From Atopsyche davidsoni (taxonomy: Eukaryota; Arthropoda; Insecta; Trichoptera; Hydrobiosidae), in the NCBI GenBank assembly GCA_022113835.1, contig JAILWY010000007.1:11137001-11201000 (forward strand): a stretch of 64,000 nucleotides of DNA, read 5' to 3'. Below, in pieces: positions 36,777-46,879 of this stretch. The notes below the pieces were generated by a model, which made no database searches, was not told where the DNA came from, and saw nothing but the letters and a program-made list of their open reading frames with translations. Position 1 is the stretch's first letter, and each line of letters starts with the position of its first letter. The position numbers and the translations under genes are program-made.

Positions 36777-37240
36777 TTAAATGTTATCTTCTTCTTCTTC
36801 TGATGTCTCTCCTCGTAGAAGGTCGTTGACCTTTTTCTCGAACATATCCTTATCCTGGGCCCGTCTCACCAATTCAACTGTACTTGCAATCTCCAGCCAC
36901 TGGCGCAAATTCATTCTTCCAGTGCTCCTTTTTCCTTCGATTTTTCTTTGGACAATCAGCTGGAGGATGTTACGATAAAATGTGGCCAAAATAGGAGACC
37001 TTTCGCTTCTATGCCAACGTCAACAGTTCCCTTTATTTGCGCATTCTATGCAAGATTCTCATTTGTGATGCGTTCAACCCTTGGTATCTTAAGGATTCTC
37101 CTATACAGCCACATTTCGTCCGTCTCTGAGTATCCAAGCTTCGACTCCATAAAGCGGAACTGGAACGACAAAACATTTGGTGAATCTCCAGCGAGATTTC
37201 AAGGCTATATCTCCTGAGCATAGTTATTCTCCTCATACTT
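36777..37240 (-). pseudogene. LINE ORF2 C-terminal fragment
   Basis: This is the end of a non-LTR retrotransposon polyprotein, the region after the reverse transcriptase domain. In the minus frame stopping at 36777-36779 it reads NILQLIVQRKIEGKRSTGR, then NLRQWLEIASTVELVRRAQD. A second frame nearer 37.1 kb reads VYRRILKIPRVERITNE, separated from the first by frameshifts and a stop. These phrases are the hallmark of the conserved C-terminal block of insect LINEs (YRRILRIPWVERITNEE, followed by GKIEGKRSVGRR). The 5' end is truncated, as is usual for LINEs. Related tails lie at 20.0, 40.9 and, more distantly, 28.5 and 49.6 kb. It is non-functional. Confidence 0.85.
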
Positions 37241-37593
37241 AAGTAGCGAGTGTAGACTTGAATCTGACATGTGCTTCATGTATGTTGAATATTACAACCT
37301 TTAAACAGTCCGTAATCCATCGGCACGCTCCGTTTCTTCTCCGCGGTGCATATAAATCTCATCGGACGCCTCACTTTGTTCTGGCGCGGCCAGCACCATC
37401 GTCCCAAATGAGTTTTTCTCGGCTGCATCCTCCGCGGGGGGCCGACCACTCCATGAACAAATAATAAAACTTCGAAAGCGAATTTAGTGCAAAGGATTCA
37501 ATTTTACAATGGAGCCCCCAGCTCGCCATATCATAAGGCCGATTCAAACTTTTTATATTGGCAAAGTTTCCAAGTGCAGCTTCGTCTCTCTTA

Positions 37594-38866
37594 CCAGGTG
37601 TACTCCTAATTAATTTCCGGTTTTTTTCGATAGATGGTGTTCTGTATTTTGCTTTGCTGTTGGTAGCACTTATATGTCATTTTGTTAAGTAGTTATCGAG
37701 TGTCTAAACGGCGTTGACGTTTTCCTAAAAAATTATTTTAGAAGGTTTTTATTGCGTGTCAAAGATGTCTGCATTCGTACCGAATTTTGAACATATGCGC
37801 CATGCATTGCTTTTCATGGAAAAAAGTGTCCGAGAGCCACCGTGCGCTTGTGGAAGTTTATGGCAATCATGCTTTAACACTTCGAACATGTGAAACGTGG
37901 TTTCGACAATTCAGAAATGGAGATTTCGACCTGAACGACGTCGCATGCTCCGGAAAGCGAAAATCGTTTGATGACGTCGAATTGCAAGCGTATTGGATGA
38001 AGACGATACGCAAACGCAACGACAGCTTGCAGAAGCGCTGGGAGTTCAACAGCAAGCAATCTCCAAACGTCTGCGAGCCATGGGAAAAATTCAGAAGTGC
38101 GGAAAGGGGGTGTCGCATGAACTGACCGAGAGACAAATGGAAAATCGAAAAGTGACATGTGAAATGCTGCTTCAACGATACAAAAGAAAGTCTTTTCTGC
38201 ATCGTATTGTTCCTGGCGATGAAAAATGGATTTTTTTAGAGAACCCTAACCGCAAAAAATCGTGGGTGAGTCCAGGTGAAGCATCGACATCGACGGCACG
38301 GCCAAATCGTTTCAGTCGGAAGGCCATGCTGTGTGTGTGGTGGGACCACACCGGTGTTATCTACTTTGAACTGCTGAAACCTGGTGAAACTGCGAACGCC
38401 GTTTGCTACGAACAACAAATCAAAGATTTGAGCCGAGCAATTGCGGAAAACCGACCAGAATATAAAGAAAGACAGAAGCAGGTGATTTTGCTCCATGACA
38501 ATGCACCATCGCATAAGTCGAAACACGTTCGCGACACGCTGGAACAACTCCAGTGGGAAATGCTTGATCATGCGGCTTACTCACCAGACCTGGCTCCATC
38601 GGACTACTACCTCTTTGCTTCGCTGGGCCACGCACTTTCTGAGCAGCGCTTCGATTCTTATGAAAATTTTCGAAATTGGCTCACCGAGTGGTTCACCACC
38701 AAAGACAGTCAATTCTATTGGCGTGGTATCCACAAATTACCGGAAAAGTGGAAAAAATATATAGAAAACGATGGAAAATATTTTGAATAAAATATCTTTA
38801 ACACTTCTCTTGCAATATTGTGTTTTATTTACAAAAAAACCGGAAATTAATTACAAGTACACCTGG
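37594..38866 (+). mobile_element. Full-length mariner element, mauritiana (Mos1) type
   Basis: The element is 1273 bp and is bracketed by TA dinucleotides at 37592-37593 and 38867-38868. Its 34-bp terminal inverted repeats (37594-37627 and 38833-38866) begin CCAGGTGTACT and differ at only two positions (12 and 13). Mos1 and its relatives have the same CCAGGTGTAC start. The transposase frame lies between them on the plus strand. The structure is complete, and only frameshifts in the transposase prevent autonomy, so it is a relatively recent insertion that could still serve as a substrate for related transposases. Confidence 0.95.
37765..38790 (+). pseudogene. Mariner transposase, two frameshifts
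   Basis: The transposase starts MSAFVPNFEHMRHALLF at 37765 and ends NDGKYFE with a stop at 38788-38790. A shift near 37815 moves the frame to one reading FSWKKVSESHRALVEVYG; the repeated text suggests loss of one copy of TGCTTTTC (8 bases). A one-base loss near 37990 (in QAYWMKT, where QALLDED is expected) restores the first frame. From there the protein is open for over 260 codons: DNA-binding part, the linker GKGVSHELTERQ, then the catalytic core. The three catalytic Asp are present in GDEKW (codon at 38218), HDNAPSH (38497) and APSDYY (38602), with spacings of 93 and 35 residues, identical to D156, D249 and D284 of Mos1. The enzyme is lost, but only just. Confidence 0.93.
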
Positions 38867-38869
38867 TAT

Positions 38870-39105
38870 ACTAACTTAAACTTGTGATAATTTCACATTT
38901 ACTTGTGGTTTTAAATATTGACACATCATTTTAAAACTGCGTTACAAAATATATAAATGCAACATTAAATGTTTTTTGTCGTAAATAAGGTCGTTGTTAT
39001 TAAAAAATAATGCGTTCCTTTGAGTTATGTCGCATTTCCGAAATTTAAAATCCCTGAAGATATCTTACACTACATTATTATTGTTAATAAACCCATAATC
39101 ATAAT
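38870..39105. other. AT-rich spacer
   Basis: Separates the mariner from the foldback repeat. No features seen. Confidence 0.4.
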
Positions 39106-39106
39106 C

Positions 39107-39397
39107 AATATTTTTGACAGAGAATACTTGGTGGAATTCCGTTTTAATATTTTAAATATAACGAAACCGGTCACCTATAAATATTAACATGTGAAAAAAT
39201 CACTCAAGTATTTTATTATATTTAAAATAAACCAATAATCTTTTTGAATAAAATACTTGAGTGATTTTTCACATTTTTGTTTTTATTAGTGACCGGTTTC
39301 GCCAACCTTTCACGTTGGCATTATCAAACATATCATAAACATATCAAAAATATTAAAATGGAATTCTACCAAGTACTCTCTGTCAAAAATATTGAAT
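39107..39397. repeat. Nested foldback element with hammerhead-like core
   Basis: Outer arms (module Y) at 39107-39156 and 39346-39397 are inverted copies containing TTTTTGACAGAGAATACTTGG / CCAAGTACTCTCTGTC. Inner arms (module X) at about 39171-39215 and 39247-39300 are inverted copies running from GAAACCGGTCAC to CACTCAAGTATTTTATT. The right inner arm also keeps, on the minus strand, TTTGATAATGCCAACGTG followed by AAAGGTTGGCGAAACC. There the GCCAAC/GTTGGC stem directly precedes GAAACCGGTC, as helix II precedes GAAA in hammerhead ribozymes. The order is Y', X, X', Y. There is no protein. It is a structured non-autonomous element of unknown class. Confidence 0.75.
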
Positions 39398-39404
39398 TTC
39401 TAAA

Positions 39405-40160
39405 CCAATAATTAATATCAAGTAACCTGCGGTCTATACCATAATAAAGCATTTCATAACATTAAATTATTTAAATATACAAATTTTTAATCAAATGTTT
39501 TTTGTAATAATTTTCAAATACAATACACTCTTAATGATATTTTTCGTATTTCATATTTTATGTATTGGGTTATTTGTCATTTTAATTTAGTGAGCAAAAA
39601 TGCTTGCCTTGATTTTGAACTTACCCCGTGCTACTTATTTTTAATCACCTCTAATTATCTATCGATAAATTTGACTTGGCCAGTTCACAAGTAAGAGTTG
39701 AACTTTTGGCTTACTTTTGTGTATTAACATAGGCATGTATCTCTTATATAATATGCTGCGGCTGTATATCTGCGCAGCGTAAAATATGTATTTTATTATT
39801 TATCGCAACGAAACACGAAGCGTTTACCGTTCATTGTCTGAAACAGCCTGGCAATGGTGAAACTTTATACGTGACTTGTATCACACCTGTACGAAACATC
39901 AGGTAGGCATATCGATCCTACTTGTAATGGTTTACCAAATGAAGTTCAGAGATTAAAAAAACTTAAAATGCCATTTAAAACCGATTGAATTTGTGTAGTA
40001 TTTAAATAGCTTCTTTAAAATATAATCATTATAAATCTACACGAATTTCGTCCCGTATATTTTTATGCTCTTTTTTACATGGTTACTTGGAAAAATAAAA
40101 TAAAACTTCAGCCGTATAGGTCACTTGTTTTATTTAAATGAATTGATCACTGTGTTTAAT
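39405..40160. other. AT-rich stretch without a gene
   Basis: No coding frame, transposon end or RNA gene seen. Confidence 0.5.
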
Positions 40161-40165
40161 TTACT

Positions 40166-40500
40166 ACCCTTGTATTTTACGTATTTTTGCTTAACACACA
40201 TTCGTGTGTCTGGCACACTTACTATATAACTTTTTTACCATTGATATATCTGTATAGGATCACTGCAAGAACTCAATATTTATACTTTAATTACTTGTCT
40301 TGTCTTGTACGTCTTTTTACACATCAGGAATATTTATAGCTGTGTAATGACTCTTTGTCTGCCAAAGATATATAATATCACTGCGAGTACAAAACATTTG
40401 AAGCATTACCTTTAGTATTTTTTTTAAAATGCTCTCCCCGTATTTTACTTCTTTTTACGTAACACGCATTCGTGTGCCTGGCATAATTGTAGCAACATGA
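40166..40500. repeat. Degenerate tandem repeat, about 135 bp units
   Basis: TTGTATTTTACGTATTTTTG, then AACACACATTCGTGTGTCTGGCA, at about 40170 recurs as CCGTATTTTACTTCTTTTTACG, then AACACGCATTCGTGTGCCTGGCA, at about 40436. A more decayed middle copy (CTTGTACGTCTTTTTACAC) is at about 40305. Three units of roughly 135 bp are implied. The conserved ACACATTCGTGTGT part is itself palindromic. Confidence 0.5.
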
Positions 40501-40504
40501 CACT

Positions 40505-40860
40505 TTTTGCTCTTCGCTTATTATGCCTGCTCAGTATCAAGGCAAGCAGACTGCGGGACTATTCTTGGTAGAGTACCTTCTGAAAAGTAACGCCGCCCTG
40601 TTTGTGTCGCCCTGGCGAGAATATTTTCGTCGCGGCCATAACTCACCCATTGAGCCGGAAGGGCGCCTTGTTAGGCGCTGTATGCAAAATGGCGACTAAA
40701 TAGCGCCGAAGCACACGATATTCGCATATATCTCTTCTGCTTATTTCGAACCTCGAAACAAGCGTGTTTTCATCATGCTTTCAGGTTACATTTAAAATCA
40801 AATGAAGAGTAGGGGCCAGTTTAAAAGAATTTTGACTCATTTTTAAATTATAGATGTTTA
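40505..40860. other. GC-richer stretch with GCCAT motif
   Basis: Balanced composition at 40550-40720, with TGCAAAATGGCGAC, a Pho/YY1-type site. No gene seen. Confidence 0.35.
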
Positions 40861-40864
40861 TGGA

Positions 40865-41225
40865 ATGATGTTGCTGACGATTTCATTGTACATATCCTTA
40901 TCCTGAGCCAGTCTCACCGATTCGACTTCACTTCCTATCTCCAACCACTGGCGCAAATTCCGTATCCACGTAAACATTCTCGGAGAATGTTATATTTATT
41001 GTTACGAACAATGTGGCCAAAATAGGAGACTCAAGCGTGTTCTTTCTTTGTGCATTCTGTGCAAGACCATTTCATTTGTGACGCAGTCAACCCGTGGTAT
41101 TTTAAGGATTCTCCTGTACAGCCACATTTTTTCCGCCTCAATTCTTCGCATAGTAGCTGTCTTGAGTGTCCAAGCTTTGACTTCACAAAAGAGAACTGAA
41201 ACGACATAACATTTTGGTTAACGTT
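40865..41225 (-). mobile_element. LINE 3'-end fragment
   Basis: A close but more decayed relative of the 36.8-37.2 kb LINE tail. Shared blocks include CATATCCTTATCCTG, CACTGGCGCAAATTC, ATGTGGCCAAAATAGGAGAC, GTATTTTAAGGATTCTCCT and TACAGCCACATTT. Many indels and stops disrupt the frame. It lies in the same minus orientation. Confidence 0.8.
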
Positions 41226-41229
41226 TTGT

Positions 41230-42690
41230 TTTTGAAAAAAAAATCAGCAACTGTTAATTTTAGAACGTTTGGTTCTTTTCGAGTCGCCCTTTCGCCATTG
41301 GAGTCGCCCTCGTCGCCCTGGCGGGCACTAAATGTCCTTCACTACAGATAAAGCACGGGACTCGTTAGCGCCTACACCTGCAAATGTTAACGAGAAGCGC
41401 TCCTCAAGAGGCGGCTTCCTGGGGAGTGCTTTTTCCTGCCCCCGCCGGTCGCTCGCATCCGTCCCGCCGCGTATTTATTACAACTATTCCCGCGATAAAA
41501 ATACCCTTAAAGTTTGAGGCTGAGTTAAGACCCCGTTGACATTTTACTGTGTGTAGATGCTCTGGTCTTTATTGCAGGCTTCAAATTTTATTTCACCGCT
41601 AAGAAACCGTTTAATCTCGCTATCACTGTAAATTCCCGATAAAATGTAAACGAATGGTAGATTTTGTATCTTTGCTTTAGCGTTTTTATTTTTTTTTTTC
41701 TTTCATGACACAATCAAGCTAAAATAATTTGAGAACAAAAGAAGAGAGGTAGCGTTCAGAAGCAATAGAGGCTGTGTCCAGTTTGATACGTTTTTTGGCA
41801 TTTACTATGTTGTTTTAAGTAAATCAAATAGAAGGCAATTTGCTTACTTTTGAACCAGAAGACACTTCAAAAACAAACAAACAAAAACTAGACACATAAT
41901 TGCTTTCAAAAGATTATCTTGTAAAACGTAGACAATATCTTCTAACTATGTAAACTTACATAGTAAATTTAAACAACAGAAATTTTTAAATATTTTATAA
42001 TTCAGTTTTCATAAAATAGCGTTGATGTTGTTCCAATGCGTCAAAATATTTATTAAATAGTCATATTCATATTACATCCGTGAAAAGTTACCTACAAACA
42101 ACAAATATGAATATCCGATTGGCTTAGATATAACGGTTTCTTTTTTTTTGAGTACGTTTTCCTTTCAATAGTCTGTAATAGCCCTTGATCAGCAAAAACT
42201 CTGATATACTGAAATGTTCGCAACCCTTAATCAATCGATTATCCATAGCGTTTAATGGGCTAATGGGTTATCTCGTATTCATGTTTTTTTTAAATTAAAA
42301 ATGAAACTATTCTGCCGTGAATTCACTTTAAACATTCTGTTTCTTTTTTTAGAACTTAGTATATCTTTTCGATTGCATGAAACTGCAAAGTACCTCATGG
42401 CCTGCAATCGCACTGAAGAGGTCATTATCAAGCCATTAGCACTCTTTTCCAGCAGACTCGTTGCGCTGATTTTTCTAGAAACAGCCAAATCACCGCTCCC
42501 TCTGTACGGTGTGTACAAATAATACTTAGTAATACCTGAAAACCTCCCCTCGTCCCCGTTTCCACTCATAGTGAGGTGTACTAAACTCAACACTGCAAGG
42601 ATTATGTTATCATTTGTGAATTGTCAGATTTGAGGCGTTTTACCTGCTACTTAGGTGTGCGTGCCTAAATCAGTACAAGTTTGTTTGATG
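41230..42690. other. Mixed stretch without a supported gene
   Basis: A GC island lies at about 41325-41520 (GCGCCTACACCTGC, CCCGCCGGTCGC). A balanced block at 42300-42560 has overlapping frames on both strands without a known product. The remainder is AT-rich. Confidence 0.4.
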
Positions 42691-42696
42691 GAAGTA

Positions 42697-43211
42697 TAGG
42701 GTGTCCAAAGAGAGTATCGGGTATTTGTTAGTTCAGTAAAACAAAAACTACTAGTAATCAATTTTTTTTTATTGTTGATTGTATGAATGAAAAATGGAAA
42801 ATTATTTCGAAAAGATGATGTTATCCAAATGGTGACTTCTAATCTGGAACGAAGATTGCTGATAACACGCTGACACATAGCCCTCGATATTGCTGCCATT
42901 TCTGACCTGATGTTTTGTTTCATATCCGTTAGGTTGGTCGGATTATTCTCATAAACCCTACTTTTAAGGTATCCCCATACAAAATAGTCAAGAGGGCTAA
43001 GGTCGGGGCTGCTGGGAGGCCAATTGATGTTACCTCTACGTGAAATGACCTTATTAGGGAATAATTCGTTAACAGCTTCAATCGATTGATTGAATGTATG
43101 GCAAGTGGAACCACGTTCTTGAGTTGAAACCTTGAAACTCCTGCAACTGCAACAGCATATCACAATAACGGTCACTATTCACATTCCCCCGATACTCTTT
43201 TTGGGCACCTG
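42697..43211 (-). mobile_element. Tc1/mariner-superfamily deletion derivative, C-terminal half
   Basis: The ends read TAGGGTGTCCAAAGAGAGTA and, reversed, CAGGTGCCCAAAAAGAGTAT, each flanked by TA, so this is a 515-bp non-autonomous member of an IS630-Tc1-mariner family. The minus strand keeps the C-terminal half of a transposase: STCHTFNQSIEAVNELFPNK, then ISRRGNINWPPSSPDLSPLD and YFVWGYLKSRVY. These correspond to the DGATCHT and SPDLSPLDYF regions with the last catalytic acidic residue. The tail HLDNIIFSK is out of frame. The N-terminal half and the first catalytic Asp are deleted. The copy at 58.0 kb keeps the opposite half. Confidence 0.8.
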
Positions 43212-43215
43212 TATA

Positions 43216-45236
43216 TTAGTTATCTACGCGTTTATCATAGTATCTTATGCAATAATAAATAATAAAAAACACACTGTATACTTTTAAGCAGTCGAATCCG
43301 GCAGTTTGGTGTCCATGGCTAGCACAGTGCAAACATCTCGGGGGTAGTCGTGGGCCTGTTTGCCCGACTTCTGTTTTTGTGTCGCCTTGTAATGCCCGCC
43401 TGCGAGTGTGTCGGCCGTGTTTGGAGAAGGTATTTGCGCCGGTAATTGGGTAAGAGGACGGAACGTGTTGTCTCGGGATGATTATTTCTAGAAATAGAAA
43501 CAGCCGTGACTTCACGATACTTATCTCAGAGCTTAGGGCCCTCCCTTCTGGCGTTGTAACGGCGCCAGTGTAATGCAGTTATATTACAGTGTAAAGCTGT
43601 TCCACGTAGACTTTGCTTTATTGACGCCGCAGTCACGTCTTTTCTTTGTCATTTAATATTATATATTTTGCAATCTTATGTTTTTTTATAAATATATTTA
43701 AACAGACGATGCTATGAAGGTGTGATGGCGATGTTTCGGTCCCCGTGTAACTGTACTTGCTGTTCACAGTAGTGAAAAGTAACTTAACGCTACTAATTAA
43801 TAATATGAAACTTGGTAAATATTTTATCTATTTTTACCGTCTTTTCATTTCAAAATTTGTAAAATATATTAAATTCAAAATTAATTCATACGTATACGCT
43901 ATATTCCGATCGTTACTGTGTAATTGTATTTATACAACGGAATATAAGTAATTAAGTGTGACTCTGTCTTATATCAAAGTATTAATATCGAGCAAATGTC
44001 ACTTTCAATTCCGTCCATTGTCTTCAGCCACGCGCTTCCCCCGGCTACTTGCGCAGTTACTTTGAAACAATGTTACTTTGTAACTCGGAGCAGTTCGCTC
44101 TGAGGCATGCCATCATTAGGCTGTCAGTAATCATTAAAATTCACTCTCAATCGACAACTTGCAGCAGCTTCGAAAGCTCAAGCCGTTCGGGAGCTTTTCT
44201 TTAAAGAACTTTTTGAATACACCTTAGGGCGTACCTATACAACAACCCTTCTATTTTATAAGCCCTTGTAATAAATAAAAATAATTATATAAAAATCAAA
44301 TTATTTTATTGTAATTATCTTATATATTTGATAAATCAGTATTTGACAGAGCTTTTTTTTGTCCTATTCATTATATTATTTCCTGCGCAAGAAGTAGCAA
44401 AAAGTTTACTTTTTGTTAGCGCTCTTGTTAAGTTCTTTTTAATGACATCGTTTCTACTTATGGAGTCTCTCACAGGAGGTCAAATGTCACAGGCTTTGAT
44501 TTAGTCGTGACATTTCCGTTGTTTTATATCATTTAATTTCATACGGAATTGTTATTATTATTTTTTTGCAATCGCAATACCTTAATTCGTGATTTTCAAA
44601 CAATCACACTTCTACTATTGTTAAACTATTTTAGTTTCTACGATGACATTGGTTAGTATTTTGCGCAGAAAATATAAACCTTCATAAAACAGAGTTTAGA
44701 AATTCATCTTAAGACAATGCGGTTTTTACAGACTTTGCACCCCCTGAGACTATTTTTTTGGTATGCATTTTTTGCAAACGTTTTTAACTAAAAAATATTT
44801 GGGATATATTACAAAAATTTATTTTATGTTTTTCCTTAATACGTCGTCCGAAATTTAGCTTTTTTCTAAAGTTTCATAAAGGAAAATAATTTACACATTT
44901 AACATCTTTAAATTTATATTTAGCAGAAAAAAATGTTTTGAGTTCTATTCCAACTTTTTTTTTAACGCTACTAGTTTTGTCAATATTATTTCTTGGAATC
45001 TTCAGGAAGATGCTAATTTCGTATGTTGACAAAACTAGTAACGTCAATTTTTTTAAATATAATTTAATGAAATTTCAGAAAATGATAATTATGGAAATAT
45101 TTTTTTAACTTTTAATTAAATTTTTGTTTGTGTTTTAATGAAGACGAATCTTATTCCTTGCATATTTTGAAATTGTCCATAATAATATTCGGTTAAAATC
45201 AATGAACCTATCAATCAATCAATTACAAATAAATTA
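43216..45236. other. AT-rich stretch with a small GC patch
   Basis: A GC-richer patch at 43310-43480 and another at 44020-44060 are embedded in AT-rich DNA. The motif GACAAAACTAGTAACG at about 45027 is an inverted near-match of CGCTACTAGTTTTGTC at 44967, an imperfect hairpin with a loop of about 45 bases. No gene is supported. Confidence 0.4.
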
Positions 45237-45237
45237 T

Positions 45238-45305
45238 GGTTGGCTCAGTAGTTATACCATGTATTCTAGATGTTACCAGTTCGACTCCCGTCCGTGGATG
45301 AATAT
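45238..45305 (+). repeat. tRNA-like SINE head
   Basis: TGGCTCAGTAG at 45241-45251 is a near-perfect box A, and AGTTCGACTCCC at 45278-45289 is a near-perfect box B. The spacing is that of a tRNA-type promoter. The arms do not close into a good cloverleaf, so a tRNA-derived SINE is preferred over a tRNA gene. Confidence 0.55.
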
Positions 45306-45309
45306 TGAA

Positions 45310-46435
45310 ATTTTTTATTTTGGTTTCGTCGAAGATGGTTTATTTTGACATTTCTCCAAAAAAATTATACATTCCAGTTTTTGTCTAGTATTTCTATTAT
45401 CGTATGTGTGATTTACTTTGATGGTTTCTAAATCCGCGTTGTATGTATAAACTGTGTCATAGATTTTTTTTTTAGTTTTTAAAATTATTGAAATTCTCAC
45501 TAAAGCACGTACGGACGAATAATCAAACATGATTTACGACCCGAAGACTCGCACGCCATGTTTATCCATCCACCAGCTGCGATTAGAAGTAAAGCTCTGT
45601 GTAAACCAGGTACTGGTTTTACTCACGTAATATTTCAACAGCCTTCCTTGCGTATGAGCCAAGGCAATTACCGTTATTTTTAATATAATAGAAATCTTTA
45701 TTTACATTGTTATTCATACTGAAACTTGTCGAATCTATATAAATAACCCTCGCTGAAACCGAAACATTTAAGAAACAGTTTGATTTATATTAATGTTAAA
45801 AATATTACCAGAATGCTTTTTCCATGCAATTGTTTCAAAACAATATAATTAACAGATTTCATTTGTCTTGTAGCATATAATAAAAAACGAAGCTTTATAC
45901 AAAGCAAATTATCTTTATTTACTTCATTACGTTTTAGCTATCCGGCCAACGTAAAACATGTAACGTATTCCTAACTAAATTTATTTCGTTCTTGGATTTT
46001 GTGCTGCGTCACAACGTCTACAAACAAAAATATACTTAATTACTAATAACAGCGACTGCCAAAACCCTTGAACGTATTTTTACGAACTAGACGTTTTATG
46101 GTGATTAGATTTTAAAACAACCATTTTTGTAGATTATTTACTGTATCGTTAGAAATCTACATCTACCTTAAGAAACGCTGTGCAATTTAATTATTTTATT
46201 TTACTTTTCGTTTTGTTATTTGGATACGAAGAACTACATGCTATTTTTTTATTAAAAAATCACTTGCATATTTCTTCTAATAAATATACATACATCTTAA
46301 TTTTAATTTAAAATAATATATTTAAATATTTTAAACCTTTTGCATTTCTCGGGGGATCAAAGCTGTATATATTTAATAAATATTCATAATATAGTTGCGA
46401 ATCCCAAAATTTCCGCAAACGTTCAAAATTAAGGC
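45310..46435. other. AT-rich stretch without a gene
   Basis: No coding frame or repeat of note. Confidence 0.5.
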
Positions 46436-46439
46436 CTGA

Positions 46440-46870
46440 AAACGAATTTGGGTCAAAACTACCCCTTCCTCGAGTTTATGCGAATATGTTCCGGATGCGA
46501 AAAGGTTAAACAGGCGAGTGACCTTATCTCAATTAAACATTTTATTTCTATTAAATATCTCGTTTCTTCCCATAAATTACTGGCCTTTATCCCGGGCCGC
46601 GGAGTGTGCCTGAACAAAAGGGTCCATTGTTAGGCGTGGAGTATAAATTCCGCCATGTTTATATTATGTACGCCCGGCTTGGCAGAAACGCATCAGATCG
46701 GGTGTACATTAAAGGGAATAATTGGAAGGTGGCTGGAAATAATGGCTCGTATCAGATGGCCTGTGATTAAGACTCATTAAATTACGTACCAATATGCGAA
46801 TTCTATGTGACGAAATACTTAATGTATCAGACCTCCTCTCAGGTTAACCGGATTTCCGTTACTTCACGTG
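46440..46870. promoter_or_regulatory. GC-richer island, probable conserved non-coding element
   Basis: A long balanced-composition block. It contains GTGATTAAGACTCATTAAATTACG, CCCGGGCCGCGG, GAATAATTGGAAGG and TTTATCCCGGG, with TAAT-core and GATA-type (CTTATCT, GTATCAGAT) motifs and no sizeable open frame. It is a good candidate enhancer, judged by composition and motifs only. Confidence 0.4.
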
Positions 46871-46879
46871 CATCGATAG

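Noticed and set aside
39171..39300. A functional hammerhead ribozyme in this copy
   Set aside because: The first core strand departs from CUGANGA at invariant positions and helix I is weak, so activity of these copies is unlikely. Only the family-level resemblance is kept as a finding.
45238..45305. A true tRNA gene
   Set aside because: Box A and box B are good, but the acceptor and anticodon arms do not pair convincingly, and the window holds other SINE-like heads.
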